Positions 24,321-31,417 are shown, counted from the first letter of the stretch. The stretch is 64,000 bases of DNA from Thermococcus celericrescens (GCF_001484195.1 NZ_LLYW01000018.1:42195-106194); one strand, 5' to 3'. Program-made: numbers and translations. Notes: generated by a model from the sequence alone, not told the origin.

Positions 24321-25136
24321 ATGGGTGATTGTTATGATGTAGTTGCGGTGTTTGAAAGGCCTTGGAAGGAGGTTGTTGATGAATTAGATAGGCAGTTTGG
24401 GCTCGTTAAAGACACGGAGCATGGTCTGGATGAGTGGTATGAACACTATGACACAAGAGGATTTAAATTAGTGTTCAAAGGGAAGACTAAGAATATAATC
24501 CTGAAGACAATAAGACCCGAGCGGTACGTCGGTGTCGGCTTCTGGATTGAAGTGTTCTCAAAGAGTGAAATAACAATCGTTGACTTTGGAACCTGTACAA
24601 GTAAATTTTGGGATGTCTCAAGTAAGGAGTTGGTGGAATTCTTTGAGAAGTTAACGAACGCCGGAGCAGTGATTATTACAGGTTACGTGTACGGGAGTGA
24701 AAGGTTTGAGGAGATTTTTGGAGAGTGGGACCAGTTCCTCGTCTATGAGTGGCTGGAGAAAGCCCTAAAGCATGAGAAGCTTGAAATTCTTCCTTCTGGA
24801 GTTACCGTCGTGAAGGACAACCTGCTCCCCATCGAGGACGGCCTCTACGAACTTGTTGAAATACCTTGGATGGAAGAGAAGGAGTACGTTCTCATAAAAA
24901 GCTTGGACGGGTATAAAATCCTCGTCTCGGTGTGGGGGAGTGATTTGACTTATGAAGACTCTTACCGGGAACTCCTTGAGGACAAAGCATGGTTCAGCCA
25001 GGACATGACTGCCGTGATCTTCGGGAGGATTGGAAAGAGAGTTAAGGATGAGTTCCTCGTCAAAAGGGCTGAAGAATACTTCAAAGCGCAGGTGGGCGAA
25101 GTTTCTGGCGAGTCTGATAAGGGCCAAACACGATAA
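24321..25136 (+). CDS. putative immunity protein (paralogue C)
   Basis: 271 residues, cytoplasmic. N-terminus MGDCYDVVAVFERPWKEVVD resembles paralogue D (MGTTYYVVAVFDKPWGEVLE). The C-terminal half carries the constant core: LPSGVTVVKDNLLPIEDGLY, KEYVLIKSLDGYKILVSV, FLVKRAEEYFKAQVGE. It follows the relic toxin tail at 24237-24283 with a GGGGGTGACGCC ribosome-binding site before the ATG, and precedes the IS6 insertion. Confidence 0.65.
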   Translation: MGDCYDVVAVFERPWKEVVDELDRQFGLVKDTEHGLDEWYEHYDTRGFKLVFKGKTKNIILKTIRPERYVGVGFWIEVFSKSEITIVDFGTCTSKFWDVSSKELVEFFEKLTNAGAVIITGYVYGSERFEEIFGEWDQFLVYEWLEKALKHEKLEILPSGVTVVKDNLLPIEDGLYELVEIPWMEEKEYVLIKSLDGYKILVSVWGSDLTYEDSYRELLEDKAWFSQDMTAVIFGRIGKRVKDEFLVKRAEEYFKAQVGEVSGESDKGQTR

Positions 25137-25299
25137 CGGCTCTACTCTGAATGGGAACCGGCCCCGATCTTTTCTCTTCCTTACCACCCCAATTGAGAAC
25201 CGTTAGAGCAATTCTTGAATTAAAGAATTGAGAAAAGGGTAAAAGCGGATCGTCTTCTCTCCAAAGTTGAATTTTACATTCAATTTTCATTGTTTTGTT

Positions 25300-25307
25300 A
25301 AACTTAC
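25300..25307 (+). repeat. 8-bp target duplication, left copy
   Basis: AAACTTAC, repeated directly at 26089-26096 on the far side of the IS6-type element. Eight bases is the usual duplication length for IS6. Confidence 0.85.
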
Positions 25308-26088
25308 CATACTGTCAGGATAAGCGGTTGGGCGTTAGGTTTAAGTTTCTGGAGAGTCTTCGGTAAAAAGGGGATGACTTATGAAGGCTGGAATCGCTCT
25401 TTACTGGGTGTTTTCAGCCTTAAAACCTTTTCGCCGAAACAAAATCGCGGTGGAGAAGAAAATCAGGGCAGTGGAATTATACTTAAAAGGCCTCAGTTAC
25501 AGGCAAGTCGCCAGGATTCTCGGAATCAGCCACACAACAGTCTGGGAAACAGTCCAGAAACTCGCGGAAGCAGTTTACTTACCGAAAACGCTTGCAGTGA
25601 GAAAACAGCGGAATTTCATCGCGGTTGACGAGACTGTAATAAAAATCAACGGGCAGGAAAGATACCTCTGGGCCGCTATTGACGTTGAGAGCAGGGAGTT
25701 CTCGCAGTCTGGATTACGACTACCCGGAACTGGTGGACTGCCAGGGATTTCATTAGCACTGTGTTAAAGTCCTGCGTTAATAAACCGGTTTTTCTGGTTG
25801 ATGGTGGCCCGTGGTACAAGTCAGCGTTTAATACTCTGGGGTTGGATTACGTGCATGTGACTTTCGGGCCGAGGAACAGTATTGGGCGCTGGTTCAGGAC
25901 GTTGAAGGAGAGGTTGAAGCGTTTCTGGAATAATTTCCGGAGTAAAAACTGGAGGAGAGTTCACAGATTTATTTTCCTGTTCGCATTCTGGTATAATTTT
26001 GTTAGGGAGCATTCTAGATTCGGTGCTCCTCCAGGTGATGTGACTGAATGGCTTCAGGGGGTGATGCCCCAGTTATCCTGACAGTATG
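25308..26088 (+). mobile_element. IS6-family insertion sequence (781 bp)
   Basis: Bounded by perfect 16-base terminal inverted repeats CATACTGTCAGGATAA and an 8-bp direct repeat AAACTTAC. It carries one transposase gene interrupted by a frameshift. It interrupts the conserved upstream region of the second toxin gene: the sequence on its left continues, after removal of the IS, into AATAGTAAATCTTTTAAAGT on its right, exactly as in the intact toxin 1 promoter. The toxin TATA box is left intact. Confidence 0.92.
25381..26081 (+). pseudogene. IS6-family DDE transposase, frameshifted and catalytically damaged
   Basis: Residues AVELYLKGLSYRQVARILGI, then SHTTVWETVQK, form the N-terminal helix-turn-helix; FIAVDETVIKI and YLWAAIDVES carry the first Asp region; FLVDGGPWYKSAF the second. 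A one-base loss at about 25698 breaks the frame (restoring it gives REVLAVWITTTRNWWTARDF), leaving pieces 25381-25767 and 25761-26081. In the third catalytic region the motif reads NSIGRWFRTLKER where the family normally has an acidic residue (ERWFRTLKER), so the DDE glutamate appears replaced by glycine. The copy should be immobile unless helped in trans. Confidence 0.9.
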
Positions 26089-26096
26089 AAACTTAC
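26089..26096 (+). repeat. 8-bp target duplication, right copy
   Basis: AAACTTAC, identical to 25300-25307. Confidence 0.85.
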
Positions 26097-26159
26097 AATA
26101 GTAAATCTTTTAAAGTCCTGGATTTATTATCCATTGAAAACTCGTAGAGGTGTTTGGAG
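26097..26159 (+). promoter_or_regulatory. core promoter and leader of toxin gene 2
   Basis: AATAGTAAATCTTTTAAAGT retains the TATA element (about 26107-26114) shared with toxin genes 1 and 3. The upstream part of the conserved block is displaced beyond the IS. AGAGGTG precedes the ATG. Confidence 0.6.
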
Positions 26160-27131
26160 ATGTGGAAGAAAATCCTCGCCCTGCTCTTTGGCTTTTTGAT
26201 TTTGGGACTGACGGTCAGTGGAGCCAGTGCAACGGCGGGCCTTGTCAACGGGACAGTGAATGGTACTGTAAAGCTTCCTCCAGGGTTCAGTCCGGAGAAG
26301 GGACCAGGAGATAAAGTTCAGCCTGAGAATGCTGGTGCTGGGATTGTAGTAGAAAACTTCTTCGGTGGATTTGTTCCGGGCATAGGATGGCTAGTGGTTA
26401 TAGGTGGAGTTGCGTTGGCAATTTCAAAATATTTGTACTCCAAACCTGTTAGTGAGTTCACTGAAGCGTTCTATAAAGAACTTCCAGACAGAATTTCATA
26501 CAACGGGCAGGAACTTGCAAAGGGAATCGAGAGCAAGAACTTCTGGGGTACCAAAGTAGAGATCGGATATGGCTACGTAAAGAAAAAATGGGGCGGTCTA
26601 AAGAAGGAAACCGTCATAGTGAAGTCAGTCATAACAATAACCAGGGACGAAGTCAAGGCTGTTAAGGACTTATTCAGCCCGAAGGAATACGGCAAACTCC
26701 TCGCACAGGCATACCTCAACGGATGGGATGCTAACAAAGCTAAGAAACTTGCAAGAGGGTTTGCCAAAGAATACAAGACATTCAGAGCATACTATAATGC
26801 CAGAAGCTTGTGTGGAAGCGTCAATTGCAAACCCGGTGAAGTCATAATTACGGAGAAAAGTGCGAAGCATATAATCGAGGCCCACATCTTGGTTGATAGC
26901 CACCCACTAAAATCAAAGTTTGAACAATTAACTGCAAAGCAACTATTAAAACTAATAAAAGACACTATCGAAAATGGAGAGGTTAATTGTGCCGAGAGCA
27001 GAACCGATTTAAAAAGGATAGCAATAGAAAAATACCAACCGAAATTAGGTGTTAAACTGAGAGTCGTGATTCAGTGTATAGGCAAGAGCCGGTGGAAGGT
27101 CATTACGGCGTTTCCAGTTACAAAGGGATGA
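26160..27131 (+). CDS. putative secreted polymorphic toxin 2 (RNase-like C-terminal domain)
   Basis: 323 residues and the only intact leader gene of the three. Residues 1-26 are the shared signal peptide (MWKKILALLFGFLILGLTVS), residues 27-55 the shared VNGTVNGT/PGDKVQP linker, 70-89 a hydrophobic helix, then a unique body. The last 100 residues carry SAKHIIEAHILVDSHPLKSK (His237, His242), LKLIKDTIENGEV, and a C-terminal beta hairpin LRVVIQCIGKSRWKVITAFP; this His/Lys pattern with a terminal ITAFP-like strand recalls BECR-fold toxin RNases (EndoU/colicin E5/D/RelE-like). That assignment is inference. The different end on the same leader is the polymorphic-toxin signature. Confidence 0.65.
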   Translation: MWKKILALLFGFLILGLTVSGASATAGLVNGTVNGTVKLPPGFSPEKGPGDKVQPENAGAGIVVENFFGGFVPGIGWLVVIGGVALAISKYLYSKPVSEFTEAFYKELPDRISYNGQELAKGIESKNFWGTKVEIGYGYVKKKWGGLKKETVIVKSVITITRDEVKAVKDLFSPKEYGKLLAQAYLNGWDANKAKKLARGFAKEYKTFRAYYNARSLCGSVNCKPGEVIITEKSAKHIIEAHILVDSHPLKSKFEQLTAKQLLKLIKDTIENGEVNCAESRTDLKRIAIEKYQPKLGVKLRVVIQCIGKSRWKVITAFPVTKG

Positions 27132-27181
27132 CTTCATCGTTTTTATTTATTTTTGTCCTAAAAGTATGTTTGGTGGAAAGT

Positions 27182-27877
27182 ATGATGGTTCGGCATAGTG
27201 CCAATCCAGGAATTTACTGGTACTGGTATGCCACAAAAACGCTGGATTCAACCGCTAAAAGCGTGGACGAGCTTTTGGAGTGGACAGAGGTACTTTTTGA
27301 CTTCGATAATGTTCTCAAGCACCACCTGCCGGAGCTCAGAGGTCACTGGATTGAGAACCACTCACTCCTAACTGGGGTTCCTAGGAACATCAATGTTCTC
27401 TCCACCACCGTAAGCTTCCCCCGCTTTCTTGGAAACTTCATAGCTGGAATTTTATACGCGCTCGAAAAGGAGAACGAGTTCAGAAAGTTCATTGGAGGAC
27501 CGGGAGTTAAAACGCCTGCAGGAGACGGCAGGATGGTTCCCGAGGACGTGCTGAAGCCCATTGGAGAGCTCCCCGACTGGGCAAGGAGAACGCGAGCAAA
27601 GGTCAAACTCTACGTGGACATGGACTTTGGAGCCTTTGACCCCGCCCTTCATGCGGTACTTTTAAGGAGTGGAAACTCTCTGATTTGGATTTTCGACAAT
27701 GGCAGGGTCTACAGGATGGGGGAAAGAGAGTTCACGAGGTTTGCTTTGGACATTCTCATTGCAGGGAGGGACTCAATAAATGTCCTAATCGATCGTATTG
27801 ATATTCGTTCATCCCTGGCCAAGGCCACAATAAGGCACATTGACAGGTCAATTGAAATGCTCTCGCTCGATAGGTAG
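27182..27877 (+). CDS. putative immunity protein for toxin 2
   Basis: 231 residues, no signal peptide (MMVRHSANPGIYWYWYATKT), unrelated by eye to the other four immunity-like paralogues, as expected for a toxin with a different effector domain. The sequence holds LYVDMDFGAFDPALHAVLLR and LIDRIDIRSSLAKATIRHID; family unknown. ATG 27182 follows GGTGGAAAG; the frame is open to 27074 but that part lies inside toxin 2. Function is inferred only from position 50 bases after the toxin. Confidence 0.55.
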   Translation: MMVRHSANPGIYWYWYATKTLDSTAKSVDELLEWTEVLFDFDNVLKHHLPELRGHWIENHSLLTGVPRNINVLSTTVSFPRFLGNFIAGILYALEKENEFRKFIGGPGVKTPAGDGRMVPEDVLKPIGELPDWARRTRAKVKLYVDMDFGAFDPALHAVLLRSGNSLIWIFDNGRVYRMGEREFTRFALDILIAGRDSINVLIDRIDIRSSLAKATIRHIDRSIEMLSLDR

Positions 27878-27912
27878 CTCGGATGACATAGGGAAAAGAA
27901 GGAGGTGAGCTC

Positions 27913-28026
27913 ATGTCGTTCTCCTTTATCTTCTTTGGCTGGGAGGAGGCTCTCAGGGGTGAGGTGTCTGCGGATGCTCTAACCATTGCCATCAAGCACG
28001 GGGATGAGATTATACCCTTGGGCAAC
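27913..28026 (+). pseudogene. 5' fragment of an unknown gene, truncated at a recombination junction
   Basis: A very strong ribosome-binding site (AAGGAGGTGAGCTC) precedes ATG 27913. The first 38 residues, MSFSFIFFGWEEALRGEVSA to DEIIPLGN, look like a real protein, but from about 28027 the sequence is the opposite strand of a pdxS fragment, so the open frame to 28257 is a chimera. The lost gene may have been another immunity gene. Confidence 0.45.
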
Positions 28027-28041
28027 TGCTTTACCAAAGAC

Positions 28042-28143
28042 GCGGTTGGTGACGTCCATTATGACGCCGCCCTTCACCATCTTGGCAAAACCGCGCTTCA
28101 GCCTCTCGGTGCCCTTAGCTTCAATAACGGCCAGCTTTCCCAT
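28042..28143 (-). pseudogene. pdxS: pdxS 5' fragment (pyridoxal 5'-phosphate synthase)
   Basis: The minus strand starting at ATG 28143 reads [20 protein letters not shown] then [14 protein letters not shown], the N-terminus of PdxS, the synthase subunit that makes pyridoxal phosphate from ribose 5-phosphate, glyceraldehyde 3-phosphate and glutamine ammonia. After 34 of about 335 residues the similarity stops abruptly. AGGTGATCGG precedes the ATG and TTTATATT (about 28197-28204 on the minus strand) could be its TATA box, so a native promoter came along. An intact pdxS is expected elsewhere. Confidence 0.8.
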
Positions 28144-28288
28144 TCCGATCACCTTTTCAAGTTTTTACTTGCAATAATTTCAAGGCAAAACTTGAATATA
28201 AACCTTGTCCCCCTCAGGTGCCCCGTTTGTTGGGGTTGTATTTTTCTGAACTTTTGAAAGTTTGATTTAAATTCTATCATCATGAGCT

Positions 28289-28362
28289 TGTTAAACTTTG
28301 CACAGTAAACTTTTTAAGGTTCTGGCGTAATTATCCAGTGCACATATCTGGGGGTCCGGCAG
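28289..28362 (+). promoter_or_regulatory. promoter and leader of toxin gene 3
   Basis: TTGTTAAACTTTGCACAGTA then ACTTTTTAAGG matches the downstream half of the promoter block of toxin genes 1 and 2, including the TATA element (about 28310-28317). Confidence 0.55.
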
Positions 28363-29458
28363 GTGTGGAAGAAAATCCTTGCCCTGCTCTTCGGGGTTTT
28401 GATTTTGGGATTGGCGTTCAGCGGTGCGAGCGCTACAGCGAGTCTCGTTAATGGAACGGTGAACGGCACCGTAACGGTTCCGCAGGAGTTCAGTCCGGAA
28501 AAAAAGGCCAGGAGATGAGGTCCAGCCCCAGGCTGTTCCGGGAATTGTCCTGATAATAGGTGCAATCCTCGTGGACAATGCGTTAAGTCTTGCTATCGAA
28601 CATTACGTCTCTCCTGAGGCAGCAATGGCGTATGATGCACTATCCACTATTCTTGCTCCAGATCCAACAGACATCGTTCGCGGTGGGAAATGGGGGATCA
28701 AGATACTCGCGAAGGACGGGGACGAAATATCCAGATTTTCAATGGGCATCGTAAAGGACTACCTGGGACGTAAAATAATGGTTAGGGAATTCACGAAAGT
28801 CAGCAGAGAAAACGCCAGGTGGGTCGTAAATGAACTGGGCAAGCAGTACCTCGAGGAGATAGGCGAGAAATACGTAAAAAGGCGTGGCATGGACTTTGAT
28901 GAGGTTGTTAATAGCCTCAAAAGGATCAGGAGGTGGTTAACTAACAAGAATGCATTTAAGGAGGTTATTCGCCGAGACTGGGACGTTGAGAAGCTTGAAG
29001 AAGTACTTAACGATGCAAGCAGCGTTAAACACGGAGGGCGCGAGATTATCAGCAAGATTAATCAGGAATTAGCGAGAGGCCAAATTAAGTCAGGAGCCCT
29101 TTATGAGGCTGAGGTCGTCAGCCACCTCAAGAGGAACGGGTGGACGATAAGGGAAGTCGAGAAGAGAGTGATAACATCAATTGATAAAAACACTGAGATT
29201 GACATAATCGCGGAGAAGGGGTCGGAGACCGTGCTGATAGAGTGCAAGAGAAACGCACATAAAATAAGCGAGGAACAGCTTGCAAAGTACGCTGAGTACG
29301 CCATCAATAAGGGAATCAGAAAGATTGAGGTGTACTATGCTGGAGGCATTGAGAACATAAGGGACTACTATTACTACACCCAGTACCTGCCAAAGGAGAT
29401 AAAGTCCCGGTTTGGTGTGGACGTTGAAGTGCGTTACCTAGCTTCAGAATTCGACTGA
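28363..29458 (+). pseudogene. putative secreted polymorphic toxin 3 (PD-(D/E)XK nuclease), frameshifted
   Basis: GTG 28363 opens the shared signal peptide (WKKILALLFGVLILGLAFSG) and linker, but the frame stops at 28516-28518 after EFSPEKKARR. Removing one base in the A7G2 run at about 28503-28511 restores PEKKPGDEVQPQAVPGIVLI and joins the long frame to 29458, about 364 residues. The C-terminal nuclease has LYEAEVVSHLKRNGW, EIDIIAEKGSETVLIECKR (Asp, Glu-x-Lys), like toxin 1. The downstream frame alone (from GTG 28571) would lack the secretion signal. Either inactivated, phase-variable through the homopolymer, or a sequence error. Confidence 0.7.
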
Positions 29459-29505
29459 ATCTGTTTCTTTATTTTTCATTATGAATTAATCATGGGGGGA
29501 GTGAT

Positions 29506-30300
29506 ATGGGAACCACGTATTATGTTGTCGCCGTGTTTGATAAGCCTTGGGGAGAAGTGCTTGAGAAGCTCTCGCGCGAGTTCAAGTACACTCGCGAACT
29601 CGCGTACCAGCGGGAAAGACGAGAAGAGCACCTGAAGTTCATCTTTGATATGAGGGGATTTAGGCTGGTTGCAGTGGGAGAACTGCACTACGAGCTGAAA
29701 ACCACCGAGGAAGATTCCTTTGACTGGCTTGAGGTTGAAACGTACTCAAAGGAGAACATGACGCTCCTCCAGATTGGAGTCTCCACCGGCAGGTGGCTGT
29801 TCGTCCTGAGCCCCGAACTTATGAAGTTCCTCGGAAAGCTGATGAGGGTTGGGGCGGTCCTCATCTGTGGTTACACGGACGACCACGACCTCAGAGATGC
29901 AGGCTTTGAAGAAAACAACCAGTTTCTTTTCTACGAATGGTTAGTTGAGACTGTGAAAAGGAAAAAGCTTGAAATCGTTCCTTCGGACGTTACCATAGTG
30001 AAGAAAGAACTCTTAGACTTGGAGGACGGTCTCTACGAGCTGATTGAAAGACCCGGAAGGGAGGAGGAAGAGTATGTCCTAATCAAGAGATTGGATAGTT
30101 ATAAAATACTTGTTTCAGTAAGAGAAAGCGATTTAACCGATGAGGAGGGCTACCGAGAGCTAATTGAAGACAAAGCATGGTTCGGCGGGGACATAACCAC
30201 ATTGATCTTCAAGCGTATTGGAAAGAAAATTAAAAACGAATTCTTAATCAAGAGGGCCGAGGAATACTTTAAAGCTCAAACAGGGGCTGAACCATATTGA
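29506..30300 (+). CDS. putative immunity protein (paralogue D)
   Basis: 264 residues, cytoplasmic; same family as the genes at 22575, 23386 and 24321. N-terminal variable half MGTTYYVVAVFDKPWGEVLE onward, central GRWLFVLSPELMKFLGKLMR and VLICGYTDDHDLRDAGFEEN, constant C-terminal half with KKELLDLEDGLYELIERPGR and EFLIKRAEEYFKAQTG. It follows the nuclease toxin 3 by 47 bases, the expected place for cognate immunity. GGGGGGAGTG precedes ATG 29506. An IS605-type remnant begins four bases after its stop. Confidence 0.65.
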   Translation: MGTTYYVVAVFDKPWGEVLEKLSREFKYTRELAYQRERREEHLKFIFDMRGFRLVAVGELHYELKTTEEDSFDWLEVETYSKENMTLLQIGVSTGRWLFVLSPELMKFLGKLMRVGAVLICGYTDDHDLRDAGFEENNQFLFYEWLVETVKRKKLEIVPSDVTIVKKELLDLEDGLYELIERPGREEEEYVLIKRLDSYKILVSVRESDLTDEEGYRELIEDKAWFGGDITTLIFKRIGKKIKNEFLIKRAEEYFKAQTGAEPY

Positions 30301-30304
30301 GCGG

Positions 30305-30720
30305 CTGACCTCCTCCCCGCCGTGAACGGCGAGGGTTCCAACGAATTAACTCCTCGCCAATGGCAGGGAGATTTATGGGCAACTCATCCCCTACTCCCGT
30401 TGCCGGTTTCGGCTCGGCCCAAGGGGACGGTCTTGCCCCCATTACCCCTACCGGCTAAAGCCGGATTGGGGTTATGGCTTAGAGGCCAATCTCCAGTCTT
30501 TGACTGCCCAAGCGGGCAGTTCTCAAAGGACGCCTATCGGCGTCCACTCCCCTTCAGGCCGAAGGGGACACTCAAACCCCTCATCTCATCGGGTTCTAAC
30601 TTTGGCCTCTCCAAGGCCGTATTAACCACCAAAGTTTAAAAGAATTTCGGTTTAAAGGGCTGAATTTCCGAACACTGCATCCCCGCCCTAAAGGGTGAGG
30701 CTTTCGGAAGGAAAAGGTAA
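30305..30720 (-). mobile_element. tnpB-less IS200/IS605-type element with omega-RNA-like right end
   Basis: Reading the minus strand, this non-coding segment ends GGGGAGGAGGTCAG at 30305, as the tnpB element at 63469 does (GGGAAGGAGGTCAG). The two share CCATAACCCC, GGGGTAAT, GGGGG-AAGACCGTCCC and the CCATT-GCGAG-(G)TTA block in order, but no transposase or TnpB gene is present. Perfect hairpins are at 30318-30331, 30451-30464, 30503-30520, 30528-30545, 30549-30567 and 30604-30618. CACCCTTTAGGGCGGGG near 30690 probably marks the left end; the exact left boundary is uncertain. Best read as a non-autonomous derivative that still encodes the guide-RNA scaffold. Confidence 0.7.
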
Positions 30721-30827
30721 CGGCCTCGCCAAAGTTTGGTGGCTTTAATGATTAACAAAAATAAATCCATCGTAGGTTGAGATTACTAAAAAACAAATAA
30801 ACCTCAATGGAAATGTTTTGAACTGAA

Positions 30828-31307
30828 CTATCTACCTTCTTCCAGCCCTTTCAGTTCTTCCATCATCTCTTTGAACTTCTCGTCGCTCATTCCAATGAGC
30901 TTCTTTGCCTGCCTCAGGGTTATCGTCCTCGCGAGGGTCTTCCTCATCTCGGGATTCTCAAGGGGCGAGAAGCCGTACTTGACCAGTATCCTGAGAGATT
31001 CCGGGTAAGCTTTGAGGAGCTTCGCCACGTTGGTGTCCTCCGTTATCTCCTCAAGCTTATCGTCGCACTCCTTGACCTCCATCGTAAGCTCCTTGGAGTT
31101 CTCGGTCTTGGTTATCCTGAGCACGAATGCCCCGCCAACCTCTTTCAGTTCGACCCGGTAACCGGCTTCTTCAAGCTTTCCCAGCATGTCAACGAAGGGC
31201 TTGTCGCCTATGACTTCGAGCGTCTCCCCGACCTTGAGCTTTCCCAGGGCATCTATTATCATAACCGCCGGCTGGGGAGGCTGTAATCCACGGACATCGA
31301 GCATCAT
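30828..31307 (-). CDS. DUF2249/DUF1858-type two-domain protein
   Basis: 159 residues. N-terminal TusA/SirA-like fold (DUF2249: MLDVRGLQPPQPAVMIIDAL, GETLEVIGDKPFVDMLGKLE, about 1-75) and C-terminal DUF1858-like helical domain (DTNVAKLLKAYPESLRILVK, YGFSPLENPEMRKTLARTIT, about 92-150). Such domains accompany hemerythrin and DUF438 proteins and hybrid-cluster proteins in anaerobes; here the DUF438 protein is in the divergent operon. The promoter overlaps a TATGACAC...-type operator. ATG 31307 follows GGTGAT. Confidence 0.75.
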   Translation of the reverse strand: MMLDVRGLQPPQPAVMIIDALGKLKVGETLEVIGDKPFVDMLGKLEEAGYRVELKEVGGAFVLRITKTENSKELTMEVKECDDKLEEITEDTNVAKLLKAYPESLRILVKYGFSPLENPEMRKTLARTITLRQAKKLIGMSDEKFKEMMEELKGLEEGR

Positions 31308-31327
31308 TTTCCATCACCGTTCCCCCC

Positions 31328-31343
31328 TATGACACGCGACATA
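31328..31343. promoter_or_regulatory. operator-like site overlapping the TATA box of the DUF2249/DUF1858 gene
   Basis: TATGACACGCGACATA on the plus strand matches the hcp operator at 13 of 16 positions. The minus-strand TATA sequence CCTTTATATG (about 31339-31348) overlaps it, so a bound repressor would block TBP. Confidence 0.6.
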
Positions 31344-31390
31344 TAAAGGTTGTTGGGCAAATCTGCCCAGAAACGCTTAAAAGTACCCAG

Positions 31391-31406
31391 TATGACACTC
31401 GTCATG
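31391..31406 (+). promoter_or_regulatory. operator-like site before the flavodiiron protein operon
   Basis: TATGACACTCGTCATG differs from the hcp operator mainly in the centre. It lies just after the TATA-like GCTTAAAAGTA (about 31375-31385), at the expected transcript start, and 11 bases before the ATG. Confidence 0.65.
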
Positions 31407-31417
31407 AAGGTGATATT

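Noticed and set aside
27913..28257. 114-codon protein read straight through from 27913
   Set aside because: After about 38 codons the sequence is the reverse strand of the pdxS N-terminus, so the full frame is a chimera.
30322..30639. 105-codon plus-strand open frame in the element at 30305
   Set aside because: It is the complement of a hairpin-rich scaffold shared with the tnpB right end; Pro/Leu-rich with no start signal.
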